Positions 16,704-25,731 are shown, counted from the first letter of the stretch. The stretch is 64,000 nt of DNA from Nocardia transvalensis (GCF_015477765.1 NZ_JADLQQ010000012.1:62001-126000), one strand, 5' to 3'. The notes: generated from the sequence alone by a model not told the origin. Translations and numbers: made by a program.

Positions 16704-17711
16704 TTGCCGATGAACTGTTTCCGACGACTCTTGTCCGCCATCCGGTATCTGCTCATCGGTGGTGTCACCTCGATGCTGGCGATTCTCGTGGTGTGCGGGT
16801 TGCCGGTGGTGGCGGCGCTGTGTCTGATCGGGGTGGGTGTCCCGGCCGTGCCCGAGGCGATACGGCTGATCCGGGCGCTGGCCGGATTCGAGCGACGGCG
16901 GGCCGGGCGGGAATTGGGGGAGCCGATCGTCGAGGCGTATCGGCCGTCGACGGGATCGCTGCGGCGCCGGGTCGTGACCATGCTGACCGATCCGGCGACG
17001 CGTCGCGACACGGGCTGGCTCATCCTGCACGCCGTGACCGGTGTGGTCGCGGCGGCCGTAGCCGTCGGGCTGCCTATCGATGCGGTTTACAAGCTGGTGA
17101 CTTCGCTACTGTGGCAGCACATTCCGGCCGGGGCGATCTCCAACAACGGCTTCGCGGTGAACTCGTGGCCGCGGGCCGCCCTGAATGTGCTGATCGCCAT
17201 TGCCGTGGGCGCCTTGGCAGTACAACTCCCGCGGTTGGCCCGCCTGCAGGTGCTGACGGCGAGAAGGCTGCTGTCGCCCGCGACGACGGCGCTGGCCGAA
17301 CTCCGGCAGGTCGTGCGCAGTATTTATCCGCCCGTGCTGTCGGATCGCGGTCTGGAGGGCGCGGTCTCGGCGCTGGCCGCCCGCTGCCCGATTCCGTGCA
17401 CGGTCGATCTGCACAATGTCGGACGCCGCCCCGCGGCGGTGGAGGCGGCAGCCTACTTCGTGATTGCCGAGGCGCTCGCCAATGCGACCAAACATTCGGC
17501 CGCTGACCATATTTCACTCGCTGTCACCGGCTCGGATCGCGCGCTGTCGATCGTCCTCCGCGATGACGGTGTGGGTGGCGCGACCGAGCACCCGGAGGGA
17601 GGGCTCGCCGGAATCCGGCGGCGCGTCGAGGCTTTCGACGGCGAGATGGAGCTGACCAGCCCGCCCGGCGGGCCTACCGTGGTGCGGGTGGAGTTGCCAT
17701 GCGGGTCGTGA
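16704..17711 (+). CDS. Sensor histidine kinase lacking the phospho-acceptor helix
   Basis: A 335-residue membrane protein with an N-terminal multi-TM sensor domain (two membrane pairs, about residues 15-50 and 100-195) and a C-terminal HATPase domain. The ATPase part is intact: EALANATKHS (N box), DDGVGGA (G1) and GGLAGIRRRVEAF (G2). The expected HisKA_3 stretch with the phosphorylated histidine (ER..IERDLHDG...) is missing. The chain goes from ARLQVLTARRLL straight into SPATTALAELRQVVRSIYPPVL, losing about 60 residues in frame. As read, it cannot autophosphorylate on a standard histidine. It overlaps its response regulator gene by 13 bp. Confidence 0.85.
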   Translation: MPMNCFRRLLSAIRYLLIGGVTSMLAILVVCGLPVVAALCLIGVGVPAVPEAIRLIRALAGFERRRAGRELGEPIVEAYRPSTGSLRRRVVTMLTDPATRRDTGWLILHAVTGVVAAAVAVGLPIDAVYKLVTSLLWQHIPAGAISNNGFAVNSWPRAALNVLIAIAVGALAVQLPRLARLQVLTARRLLSPATTALAELRQVVRSIYPPVLSDRGLEGAVSALAARCPIPCTVDLHNVGRRPAAVEAAAYFVIAEALANATKHSAADHISLAVTGSDRALSIVLRDDGVGGATEHPEGGLAGIRRRVEAFDGEMELTSPPGGPTVVRVELPCGS

Positions 17712-18343
17712 TCGCCGAGGACGATGCGCTGCTGCGCGAGGGAATGGTGTTGCTGCTCGGCACCGCGGGCATCGAGGTGGTGGCGGCCACCGACAACGCG
17801 CCGGACTTTCTCGCCGCGGTGACTGCCGAGCGGCCGGATGCCGTGGTCGTGGACGTCCGGCTGCCACCGACCTTCACCGACGACGGCCTGCGCGCCGCCG
17901 TGCAGGCGCGGACACTGCATCCGGGCCTGCCGGTGCTGGTGCTGTCGTCCTATGTCGAGAGCAGCTACGCCACCGAACTGCTCGCCGACGGCGCGGGCGG
18001 CGTCGGTTACCTGCTCAAGGAGCGGGTCGGAAAGGTCGACCAATTTCTCGACGCCCTGCGCCGGGTGGCTGCCGGCGGCACCGCCATGGACCCGGAGGTG
18101 ATCTCCCAACTACTGGTCCACCGCAGATCCCGAGACCCCTTGGACGCCTTGACACGCCGCGAGCGCGAGGTACTGGCACTGATGGCCGAGGGCCACGACA
18201 ACACCACCATCGCCGCCCTACTGGTCGTCACCGAGGGCGCCGTCGCCAAACACATAGGCAACATCTTCACCAAACTCGACCTCTCCACCACCGACAGCGG
18301 CCACCGCCGAGTCCTGGCAGTCCTCGCCTACCTCAATTCCTGA
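17699..18343 (+). CDS. NarL/FixJ-type response regulator
   Basis: A 214-residue regulator with receiver domain (acidic pocket Glu7-Asp8-Asp9, phospho-acceptor Asp52 in VVVDVRLPP, Lys in YLLKERVGK) and C-terminal LuxR helix-turn-helix (LTRREREVLALMAEGHDNTTIAALLVVTEGAVAKHIGNIFTKL). All phosphotransfer residues are kept, in contrast to its partner kinase. The start overlaps the kinase gene by 13 bp, so they are co-translated. It could be phosphorylated by another kinase or act unphosphorylated. Confidence 0.93.
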   Translation: MRVVIAEDDALLREGMVLLLGTAGIEVVAATDNAPDFLAAVTAERPDAVVVDVRLPPTFTDDGLRAAVQARTLHPGLPVLVLSSYVESSYATELLADGAGGVGYLLKERVGKVDQFLDALRRVAAGGTAMDPEVISQLLVHRRSRDPLDALTRREREVLALMAEGHDNTTIAALLVVTEGAVAKHIGNIFTKLDLSTTDSGHRRVLAVLAYLNS

Positions 18344-18424
18344 CGGCCTCCCCGATCTCGCGATGGGTTTCGCTGATGGCCGAAGGGATGGAAATCAGTG
18401 GTGGACTGGTGATCTCATCGGTCC

Positions 18425-19129
18425 ATGAGGCAGGCCGCGTACGACGAAATCGCCGAGTGGTACGAGCACACATTTCTCGCCGGTCAGCGGGCACAAGGCG
18501 GAGCGGACACCGATCCGCTGGGTATCCGGAATGCACTCGACGTGCTGTTGGGGGAGGGATCCGGGCCGTGTCTGGACATCGGCTGTGGCACCGGGATTTT
18601 CGCCGAACAGATACGCCGACTCGGGTGGGAACCCGTAGGCGTCGATCTGTCCGGGCGAATGCTGCGGTTCGCAGCGAACCGCCTCCCCGTCGCCCAGGCG
18701 GACGCCACCGCCCTGCCGATCCGCGATGCGAGCGTGCCCGTGGCCGTGGCGATCATGGTCCACACCGACATGCCGGACTATGCCTCGGTGATGGCCGAGG
18801 TCGCACGCGTGCTCCGCCCGGGAGGCAGCGTCGTGCACATCGGTGTACACCCGTGCTTCTGCGGCGGTTTCGCCGACCGCAGCAATCCTGAGGCCATCAT
18901 CATCCGCCCCGGCTACACCAACCAGCACTGGACCACAACATCCTGGACGAACCAAGGACTCCGTGCCAAGGTGGGCGCCTCCCACCTACCACTACCGCAA
19001 CTACTCCGAACATTCATCGAGAACGACCTGACCCTCGCCAATTTCATCGAAGGCGGCACCCCGACCCCGACGGTACTGGCCCTGAAGGCACAAAAGCCAC
19101 TCCGAACGGGCTTGATACCCGACCTGTAA
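18425..19129 (+). CDS. Class I SAM-dependent methyltransferase
   Basis: A 234-residue cytosolic methyltransferase. Motif I is CLDIGCGTGIFAEQI, motif II acidic residue is in PVGVDLSGRML, motif III is ADATALPIRDASV, and the post motif is EVARVLRPGGSVVHIG, as in the UbiE/Methyltransf_11 group. Substrate is not evident. It follows the response regulator gene by 81 bp in the same direction; no clear ribosome binding site was seen for the ATG at 18425. Confidence 0.85.
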   Translation: MRQAAYDEIAEWYEHTFLAGQRAQGGADTDPLGIRNALDVLLGEGSGPCLDIGCGTGIFAEQIRRLGWEPVGVDLSGRMLRFAANRLPVAQADATALPIRDASVPVAVAIMVHTDMPDYASVMAEVARVLRPGGSVVHIGVHPCFCGGFADRSNPEAIIIRPGYTNQHWTTTSWTNQGLRAKVGASHLPLPQLLRTFIENDLTLANFIEGGTPTPTVLALKAQKPLRTGLIPDL

Positions 19130-19264
19130 TCGTGTGCACGTGGTGCTTGAAAAGTGAGGCGGTGTGATCGTCCTGCGGTGGGGCTGGCGTTAGCGTCGAG
19201 TTGATAGGACGACGGGTGAACCTGGCGGTCGTGATCGATCCGCGGGTGTGCTGGGAAGGTCAAC

Positions 19265-20602
19265 ATGATGGGGGACGGTCGGCATCACAGTTCCTGCGGA
19301 CGCCGCTTGGGGCGAAACATCATGGCAGCAGGTGGTTCCGAGGGTGATGCGGCGTTTGCCGTCCACCGGCACTGTGGTGTTTCGCTGCTGCGCGCGCGTC
19401 GCATCGTCCGCGGATACACCCTGGTGGGTGCGGCCGATCAGCTGAAGGAGATTCTGCGGTCCCGTGGAGTGCCGTCCGAAGGGCTAGCGCACCAGCAACT
19501 CTCGCGGTGGGAGAATGGCCGAGACGTGCCCTCGTCGCGTTATCTCGATGCATTGTGCGTTCTGTACCGTACCCGGCCCGACAGGCTCGGTTTCGGGCAC
19601 GACTACTCCGACTCGTGGGCGATCCCGCAGTTCGGCTGTGAGGAGACCGTAGATCGCAGGGCACCGTCGAATCCCGCGACGATCGGTAAGGCCGCGGTGG
19701 CGTATCTCGACCACCTCGAAGAACTCACCGAACGCGCCGGATATGTACTGTATACCGCTGCGCCGACAGAGTTCGTCCCGATGCGCATGGCGGATCTGGC
19801 TCGAATCAAGGCGTGCCTGATGTCGGTCCGGTCGGCGGATATCCGGCGGCGGCTGTATCGCCTGTTTGCCAAGAACGCTGGGTTCATCGGCATCCGGATC
19901 ATCGACGTGGCGGGCCTGGACGATTCCCTCGAATGGTTCGGTATCGCTCGCCGTGCCAGCCAATTGGCAGATGACGTTGGCGTAGAGGCGTGGATCGCGG
20001 GACATATCTGCACTTCATGCGCCTGGTACGGTCGGTTCCTCGATTCCGCCCTCGCGGCCGCGCGCATGGCCCAATCGGCTGGAGGTAGCCGTCCGAACGC
20101 CGCGGCGGTGTTCGGCTACCTGGCCGAGGCGGGCGTACAAGCCAGGATGGCCTGCCGCCGAGAGACTTTGGCAGCCGTACGCGAGGCCGATCGGCTGTAC
20201 GCAGTGCTCCCCGAAACCGAGACGGTAGCCGACGGGTGCCACATCATCGAATACTTTCTGCGCTGGCACCAGTCCGTCTCCTTGACCGCGCTCGGCGCGA
20301 CATCCGACGCCGAGGTCCTGCGGACACGGGCTCTCGAGCTGCCGTTCAGCCGGCAGGACCCGGTCGGGCGATTGGCGCTGCATCTGGATGAGGCCGTCGC
20401 TAAAGTCGTGGAGGGGGAGCTGGATCGGGCCTGTCGGATAATCGCCGAGGTGTGGGACCGTACGCCGTCGGAGTATCGGATCGGTCAGATACCGCGCCGC
20501 GCCTTCCAAATTCTCGACAGCGTCAAGCCTGCAAACGCCATCAGCAGTGAGGTCCGCGCGGTGCGTGAGCTGCTGGGGGTAGGTTCGGGCGCTCGCTCGT
20601 AG
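19265..20602 (+). CDS. XRE-type helix-turn-helix regulator with long helical C-terminal domain
   Basis: A 445-residue protein. An HTH_3-like DNA-binding domain lies at about residues 40-105 (RARRIVRGYTLVGAADQL, QQLSRWENGRDVPSSRYLDALCVLY). The rest is alpha-helical and rich in Ala, resembling the TPR-like C-terminal half of Streptomyces/Nocardia XRE regulators. GGAAGG precedes the ATG at 19265 by six bases. The C-terminal part is not the DUF5753 type usually paired with DUF397. Role unknown. Confidence 0.75.
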   Translation: MMGDGRHHSSCGRRLGRNIMAAGGSEGDAAFAVHRHCGVSLLRARRIVRGYTLVGAADQLKEILRSRGVPSEGLAHQQLSRWENGRDVPSSRYLDALCVLYRTRPDRLGFGHDYSDSWAIPQFGCEETVDRRAPSNPATIGKAAVAYLDHLEELTERAGYVLYTAAPTEFVPMRMADLARIKACLMSVRSADIRRRLYRLFAKNAGFIGIRIIDVAGLDDSLEWFGIARRASQLADDVGVEAWIAGHICTSCAWYGRFLDSALAAARMAQSAGGSRPNAAAVFGYLAEAGVQARMACRRETLAAVREADRLYAVLPETETVADGCHIIEYFLRWHQSVSLTALGATSDAEVLRTRALELPFSRQDPVGRLALHLDEAVAKVVEGELDRACRIIAEVWDRTPSEYRIGQIPRRAFQILDSVKPANAISSEVRAVRELLGVGSGARS

Positions 20603-20625
20603 CCGAGAAGCATTCTGCTAGAGGA

Positions 20626-20712
20626 TCAATCGTCGGTCCTGGGCGGATCGATGGGTTCGACGCCGAGGTGGTGGCGTATTGCTCGTTCAGAGCGGGGCCA
20701 GCCGTGGTTCAT
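20626..20712 (-). CDS. Possible 28-residue small protein
   Basis: A short frame that starts at ATG 20712, five bases after a GGAG, and ends at TGA 20626. The peptide is MNHGWPRSERAIRHHLGVEP followed by IDPPRTDD: hydrophilic, charged, without a signal. It lies 62 bp after the stop of the lytic transglycosylase gene on the same strand and could be its operon partner. The codon choice looks coding-like, but length makes this uncertain. The rest of the 171-bp stretch 20603-20773 shows nothing else. Confidence 0.3.
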   Translation of the reverse strand: MNHGWPRSERAIRHHLGVEPIDPPRTDD

Positions 20713-20773
20713 TGCTTCTCCGCCGACGAGGGGGCCGATCGGTAGTGGTGCGGGCGCCCATGTTTGGCTGCGC

Positions 20774-22594
20774 TCACGGTGGTGGCGGGGTGGTTGTGGT
20801 GGTGGGTGCAGGTGATTTCTGGGGTGGTGGAGGGGTTTTCGGGGCCGGGCTCGGTGGGGGTTGGGTGAGCGGGGGTGTCGACGATGGCGGCGGTGTGGGG
20901 TTGGTTCGCTGTGGTGGCGTGGGTTCGGTTGCGGCTTCGGGGGTTTGGGCCGTGGCCGGGGGAGGTGTTGTCGGCGGGGGCGCGGGTGCTTGGTGGGTTT
21001 CGGGGCTGGGGGATGGGGGTTGGGTGCGGGTAGTTGGTTCGGCCGGGGGTGGGGACGTGGGCTCGGCCGAGTCTGCCGTTACGGCGCGGCTTGTCGGGGT
21101 GGGTGCGGGGGGTGAGGTCGTGGTAGATGGTGGCGGCCGGTGGGTCGGTTGTGTCGGTGTGGGGCTGGTAGTGGTTGGAGCGGTCGTTGTGGGTGGTGGG
21201 GTGGTCGGGCTCGATGGGGTTGTCGGGCTCGGCGGGGTGGTCGGTTGTGTGGTGGTGGGCCGGGGTGTGGTCGGCTGGCTGGGGGTGGTTGTCGAAGGGG
21301 TGGTCTGGGGTGGCCTTGTCGTGGTGGGACCCGTTGTGGGAGTGGGTGTCGTGGGAGTGGGGGTTCGGGTTGGGAGTGTGAGGGTTGGTGGCAGCGTGGG
21401 GAGTGGGAATGGGGCGGGCGGGTGTACGGACGGAAGGGCCTGTATCGCACAGGAACTCGACTGGGAATGTTCGGGTTGCCGTCCGTCCGGCAGGCAGAGG
21501 TCCTGTATGCGGGGAGGGGGTGGGCAGTCCATGGCGCAGCGCAGCGGGGGCAGGCCGGAGATGATGAGCATGCCGCGGAATTGCAGTGTGGCAGTGATCG
21601 TGGGCGACGGGGCCGAGGTGCCCGTCGCATTCGGTGCCGGTGTGGGCTCGATGGGTGTACCAGGTGTGGGTTCGGTGGAGGCTCCCGGCGCGGGCTCGGT
21701 GGACGCCGCGGCGACGACATCATCGGTGAGCATGGTGGATCCGGCGCCCTCCTGCATGGGGACATCGGGGACGCTGTTCGGTGGGATGAGGCCGGGGGCG
21801 ATCTCCACCTCGGTCGGTGCGCCGCCGGTCTTGTAGGCATGGGACCAGCTCAGGACCTCGGTGGCGTAGGCGAGGGAGTTGTTGTAGCGCAGGATCGCCC
21901 GTAGTTCCAGCTGGGGGTCGCGCAGGTCCACTCCACCGGAGCAGAGGTATTTGCCCGCGCCGAGGGTGGCGTCGAAGACGTTGTTGGGGTCGGCGGCATC
22001 GTCGCCGTTGCCGTCGGAGGCGTACTGCGACCAGGTGCTCGGCAGGAACTGCATGGGCCCGATGGCGCGCACGAAGCCGCCGTCGGCGGCCTTGATGATC
22101 TCGTTGCCGGGCAGGGTGCCATCCAGGGCGGGTCCGTAGATGACGCCGACGGTGGTGCCGTTGGCGTCGGTGCGGCCGAAGCTCGCGTGATTGGATTCGA
22201 CCTTCCCGATCCCGGCCAGCAGATGCCAGGTCAACCCGCACTCGGGCAGCGAGGACTGCAGCGTGAGTTCGGCATTGCGGTAGGCGGCGAGCACGATCTC
22301 GGGAATACCGAGGGTGCCGCCACCGGGCAGCGAGATGTCGTGCAGGGAAACGGTGCCGACGGGCATGCCGTCGGCGGGTGGGGTCATGGCGCGCAGCTTG
22401 CGCGAGGGTTCGGGCGCGGCCGGAACGAGGCCGACCGACCGTTCGTCGGGCGCATTCGTCTGCGCCACGAGCACGGCCGCCAGTTCCGGCGCCGCCACCG
22501 TGCTGGGACGTGTCGGGAGATGCACGGCCGATCCCGAGGCCGTCAAGGTCGCTACTGCCAACGCCGCTAAGGCGATCGGTCCGGGTATGCGCAT
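20774..22594 (-). CDS. Secreted lytic murein transglycosylase with long Pro/Thr-rich tail
   Basis: Peptidoglycan-cleaving enzyme of the SLT_2/MltB type, acting outside the membrane. The 606-residue protein has a signal sequence (MRIPGPIALAALAVATLTASG), then a catalytic domain at about residues 85-270 with the glutamate in GIGKVESNHASFGRTD (Glu133), GPMQFLPSTWSQYASDGNGD, DPNNVFDATLGAGKYLC and ILRYNNSLAYATEVLSW. After it come a Pro/Ala/Thr linker, a short cysteine-containing segment, and a tail of some 225 residues made almost only of Pro and Thr with Ser and Gln. The tail may span the wall and is a likely O-mannosylation target. The start at 22594 is preceded by GAGG and fits the signal peptide. 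Confidence 0.88.
   Translation of the reverse strand: MRIPGPIALAALAVATLTASGSAVHLPTRPSTVAAPELAAVLVAQTNAPDERSVGLVPAAPEPSRKLRAMTPPADGMPVGTVSLHDISLPGGGTLGIPEIVLAAYRNAELTLQSSLPECGLTWHLLAGIGKVESNHASFGRTDANGTTVGVIYGPALDGTLPGNEIIKAADGGFVRAIGPMQFLPSTWSQYASDGNGDDAADPNNVFDATLGAGKYLCSGGVDLRDPQLELRAILRYNNSLAYATEVLSWSHAYKTGGAPTEVEIAPGLIPPNSVPDVPMQEGAGSTMLTDDVVAAASTEPAPGASTEPTPGTPIEPTPAPNATGTSAPSPTITATLQFRGMLIISGLPPLRCAMDCPPPPRIQDLCLPDGRQPEHSQSSSCAIQALPSVHPPAPFPLPTLPPTLTLPTRTPTPTTPTPTTGPTTTRPPQTTPSTTTPSQPTTPRPTTTQPTTPPSPTTPSSPTTPPPTTTAPTTTSPTPTQPTHRPPPSTTTSPPAPTPTSRAVTADSAEPTSPPPAEPTTRTQPPSPSPETHQAPAPPPTTPPPATAQTPEAATEPTPPQRTNPTPPPSSTPPLTQPPPSPAPKTPPPPQKSPAPTTTTTPPPP
20790..21440 (-). repeat. Low-complexity Pro/Thr-coding tract
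   Basis: About 650 bp coding the TTPxxTTTxP-type tail of the lytic transglycosylase. On the coding (minus) strand it is nearly all C and A with ACC/CCA codons; the plus strand is a G/T-rich run with many GGG and GGGG groups. The units are degenerate, without one fixed period, so this is a biased-composition expansion rather than a clean tandem repeat. Confidence 0.85.
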
Positions 22595-22813
22595 GGGCGC
22601 ACCGATCCTCGTGGTCGTGTGAACTCGTCGAGGCGCGGTGGCGTCGGGTGGGGCGGCACCGCGACTATCGACACCCACTCATGATGGAAGTCGTTGCCGG
22701 GCAAGGAAATACATTACGGGTCAGCCAGTATTCTAACGAAGGCGCAGTCCCGCACAGTGGGTTTGTACGCCGAACATTCCCGAACCCCTACTCGGACGTG
22801 CGGCCGCGGGCGG

Positions 22814-25069
22814 CTACAGCCCCCGCACCGTGGCGACCACCATGGCGTTGCTGTCCTGGCGGAAGTAGATATCCCGCGGCAGGTTCTGCAAGGCCGTCAG
22901 ACCCGAATCGGGCAGCCAGGTGTAATCGGCCACGCGCAGCGACAGGGGCCCGGCGGGAGCCGTCAGCTCCACCTCGATGCCCTCCGGCGGGGGAGCGGAG
23001 AACCGGAAGCCCTTGGTCGGCACGGGAGTCAGGTCGCGCCCGGCCACGCGCAGGGAGGTGACCGGAGAGTCGTAGTCGAGGGCGATGGAGGTGGCGCCGC
23101 GCGTCGTGCGCAACCGCAGATGCACGCGGCGCTGCCCGGCATCGGTGGTGTCGGAGAGGACCTCGGCCACCGGTGCCGAAAGCGCCTGGGCCGGAGCGGG
23201 TCCGCTCGCGACGGCATCGGACAACAGCGCGGCGAAGGCCGGATCGGGCGCGGCGTCGTGCACGAGATCCTTCGTCCACCCGTCCGGCGATATCCGTGAG
23301 ACCCACTGTGCGGCACCGGTATCGGCGTTCAAGGCATAGGCGACCTGAACGGTCCGCGGGTGCCGATCGTCGAAGCGATCGACGGCGAGACCGGCCGCGG
23401 CCAGCGCCGCGGTGACGACGAGGGCGGTCACCGGGATCAGCACGGTGCGCCGCGTCGGCCAGCTGTGGGTGAGCGGCAGGATCAGCAGCCCGCCGAGCAG
23501 CACCACAACAGGGCCCACCAGGAAGGCCGCACCGGCGACCCCGGCCTGCAGGGTCGCCCAGACGTTACCGCCGAAAAAGACCGCCGCGGGGATCAGAAAC
23601 ACGGTGAGCACCGGCAATCGCCAGGCGGATGGAACGGCGAAGGTGACCGAAACCCCCACTGCCGCAGCGAAAGCGGGAACCACCAGCACCTGGCTCGCGG
23701 CCGGGGCCAGGGCCGCGAAGACCGCCCCGAGCACGGCCGCACTGCCCAGCGCGCCGACCGCCGCGGCCGTCGCACCGAACAGCCGCCGCGCCAGCAGATA
23801 CCACGCCACCAGAACCGTGACGCAGACCGCGATGATCGCGAGACCGTAGAGCTCCGGCCGGTACGGATCGACATAGAGCGGGCGGTATTCCGGGCGAATC
23901 GCCAGCACCGCCTCCCACACACCCATCCCCGCGGCCACGGCTATCGGCACCGCCATCACGGCCGTCGCCACCGAGGCGAGGACGCGGCCGATCGTGGCCT
24001 CGCCGCTGCGCCGGACCTGCCGGATCACCCAGCCCGTGGCCACGAGGGTGAGCACCGCGAGCGCGATCATCACCCACACCGGCAGCACCACCAGCAACCC
24101 GAACGGCAGCTGGAAGTAGGACCGATCCTCGCCGGGCGTCGCGGCGAGATCCTGATCGCCCAGTTCCTCGGTCAGAGCCAGGGTGTTGTCGCCCATCTGC
24201 TGCACGGTCGCCGGGTTCACGTGTGCCGGATCGTCGAATATGTTGTGGTAGTAGGCGCTTCGCCCCGCGTAGGCCCAGTCCATGACCCGCAATCCGCTCG
24301 GCTCCAAGGCGGCGAAGTCGGTATTGCTGCTGGTCTGGGTTCCGGCCAGCGCGGTGGACAGGGAGTCGGTGTTCGGACGCGGCGCCGCGACGGCGACCGA
24401 GGCGATGAGGCCGCCGTCGGGATGCGTGGTTCGCCACAGCAGCGGCGGGCCGCCCGCCCCGCGCGCCTCGTGGTTGATCACCACGCTCGGACGCCTGTCG
24501 TAGCCACCGCCCGCGACGAACGCTTCCGCGCCGAGCAGCCCGACCTCTTCGCCGTCGGTCAGCAGCACCACGACGTCGTTGCGCAGCGAGGTGCCGCCGT
24601 CCCGCAGGGCGCGAACCGTCTCCAGCACCGACGCGACACCGACACCGTCGTCGTTCGCGCCCGGTCCGGAAGGGACCGAATCATAATGCGCCGCAAGGTA
24701 GAGCGTGCCCGTCGGATCGGTACCGGGGAGACGGGCGACGATATTGTCGACACGGCCCATACCGAGGACATCGCGGCGCACCGCGTTCGGATACCGGCCG
24801 ATACCCGACTGAATCTCGGTGTCCAGGCCGAGCTTTCGCAACTCGCCGACGAGATGATCACGGACCCTGTCGTGTTCGGCCGTGCCCATCGGATGGGGTC
24901 GGGTGGCGATCGCCTCGACCGTGCGCAGTGCCCGCTCGGCGCTGAATACGTTGCGGGGAGCCGATTCCGGCCGATATCCGTGTGGTTGCAGCTCCCACGC
25001 GGTGCCGACGACGACGGCCAGGAGGAGCGCGAACGCGAGGAAACCGGAAAGCCGAGGGCTTGGCCGCAT
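22814..25069 (-). CDS. M28-family zinc aminopeptidase with C-terminal membrane domain
   Basis: A 751-residue protein anchored by an N-terminal TM (residues 8-25). The metallopeptidase domain spans about 45-330 with zinc ligands in AAHYDSVPSGPGANDDGVG (His128, Asp140/141), TDGEEVGLLG (Glu174-Glu175) and YHNIFDDPAHV. It is followed by eight or nine TM helices (about 355-610) and an extracellular beta-rich end. This layout matches the FXNA/ERMP1-like bacterial M28 peptidases. ATG at 25069 has AGGA upstream. A TetR gene ends 22 bp before it on the same strand, so the two probably form an operon. Confidence 0.87.
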   Translation of the reverse strand: MRPSPRLSGFLAFALLLAVVVGTAWELQPHGYRPESAPRNVFSAERALRTVEAIATRPHPMGTAEHDRVRDHLVGELRKLGLDTEIQSGIGRYPNAVRRDVLGMGRVDNIVARLPGTDPTGTLYLAAHYDSVPSGPGANDDGVGVASVLETVRALRDGGTSLRNDVVVLLTDGEEVGLLGAEAFVAGGGYDRRPSVVINHEARGAGGPPLLWRTTHPDGGLIASVAVAAPRPNTDSLSTALAGTQTSSNTDFAALEPSGLRVMDWAYAGRSAYYHNIFDDPAHVNPATVQQMGDNTLALTEELGDQDLAATPGEDRSYFQLPFGLLVVLPVWVMIALAVLTLVATGWVIRQVRRSGEATIGRVLASVATAVMAVPIAVAAGMGVWEAVLAIRPEYRPLYVDPYRPELYGLAIIAVCVTVLVAWYLLARRLFGATAAAVGALGSAAVLGAVFAALAPAASQVLVVPAFAAAVGVSVTFAVPSAWRLPVLTVFLIPAAVFFGGNVWATLQAGVAGAAFLVGPVVVLLGGLLILPLTHSWPTRRTVLIPVTALVVTAALAAAGLAVDRFDDRHPRTVQVAYALNADTGAAQWVSRISPDGWTKDLVHDAAPDPAFAALLSDAVASGPAPAQALSAPVAEVLSDTTDAGQRRVHLRLRTTRGATSIALDYDSPVTSLRVAGRDLTPVPTKGFRFSAPPPEGIEVELTAPAGPLSLRVADYTWLPDSGLTALQNLPRDIYFRQDSNAMVVATVRGL

Positions 25070-25091
25070 GATCGAATCCTAGTCTGTGTCT

Positions 25092-25679
25092 TTACGGGTA
25101 GAGCTCGTCGAGATAGGCGTCGAGTTCGGCGATCACCTGTTCGGTGTCGAGGTATCCCGCCAATCTCTGCAGGCTGAGACCGTCGACCACGGCGTGCAAC
25201 CGCGCCGCGATGCGGTCGCGAACCGGTTGCGGCCGTGGCCGTCCCGACTCCGCCTCCAGCGCATCCACGGTTCGGCGGCACAGATCGCGCATGGACGCGA
25301 AGTGGTGGCGTTGCACCCGGGCCAGCTCCGGATCGCTCAGGCCGAGGGCCACGAACGAGAACGCGATCGAGACCTCGGTGCCGCGCTGCTCATCCAGCGG
25401 CATGGTCTCGTGCAGGGCCGCGCGCATCGTCTCGCGTGCGCTGCCGGTGGGCGACATCGCGGCTATGCGCCGGGTCACCCGATCGATCACCTGTTCGCAC
25501 GCGAAGGCCAGCAGTTCGGCCTTCGTCGTGAAGTAGTACCGCAGGGCCCCGGTCGACCAGCCGGATTCGGTGGCGACGGCACGGATCGAGACGGCGTCGA
25601 CACCATCGCGGGCGATGACCCGCCAGACGGCCTCGGCCAGTTCCCGCCGGCGCGCCGCGTGGTCGACGATCTTGGGCAT
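25092..25679 (-). CDS. TetR-family transcriptional regulator
   Basis: A 195-residue regulator with an N-terminal TetR helix-turn-helix (AVSIRAVATESGWSTGALRYYFTTKAELLAFA) and a BetI-like C-terminal domain. It is the first gene before the M28 peptidase gene, with 22 bp between. An imperfect 16-bp-arm inverted repeat directly upstream (25687-25731) is the probable autoregulatory operator, so the regulator and the peptidase would be repressed together. Confidence 0.87.
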   Translation of the reverse strand: MPKIVDHAARRRELAEAVWRVIARDGVDAVSIRAVATESGWSTGALRYYFTTKAELLAFACEQVIDRVTRRIAAMSPTGSARETMRAALHETMPLDEQRGTEVSIAFSFVALGLSDPELARVQRHHFASMRDLCRRTVDALEAESGRPRPQPVRDRIAARLHAVVDGLSLQRLAGYLDTEQVIAELDAYLDELYP

Positions 25680-25686
25680 GGGTCTA

Positions 25687-25731
25687 TTTCATACACCCGT
25701 GTCGAATAGTTTTCAACACGAGTGTGTGAAA
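25687..25731. promoter_or_regulatory. TetR-type operator (16-bp arms)
   Basis: TTTCATACACCCGTGT (25687-25702) and ACACGAGTGTGTGAAA (25716-25731) are inverted copies matching at 14 of 16 positions, separated by 13 bp. The element starts eight bases upstream of the TetR start codon and lies between that gene and the molbindin gene. Confidence 0.65.

Noticed and set aside
19265..20602. XRE regulator as the partner of the DUF397 protein
   Set aside because: It is 39 kb away and its C-terminal half does not show the DUF5753 pattern.
20790..21440. Non-coding G-rich repeat or separate plus-strand genes
   Set aside because: The minus-strand frame continues without a stop from a clear signal peptide and catalytic domain into the Pro/Thr tail and ends at a TGA, so it is better read as part of that gene.
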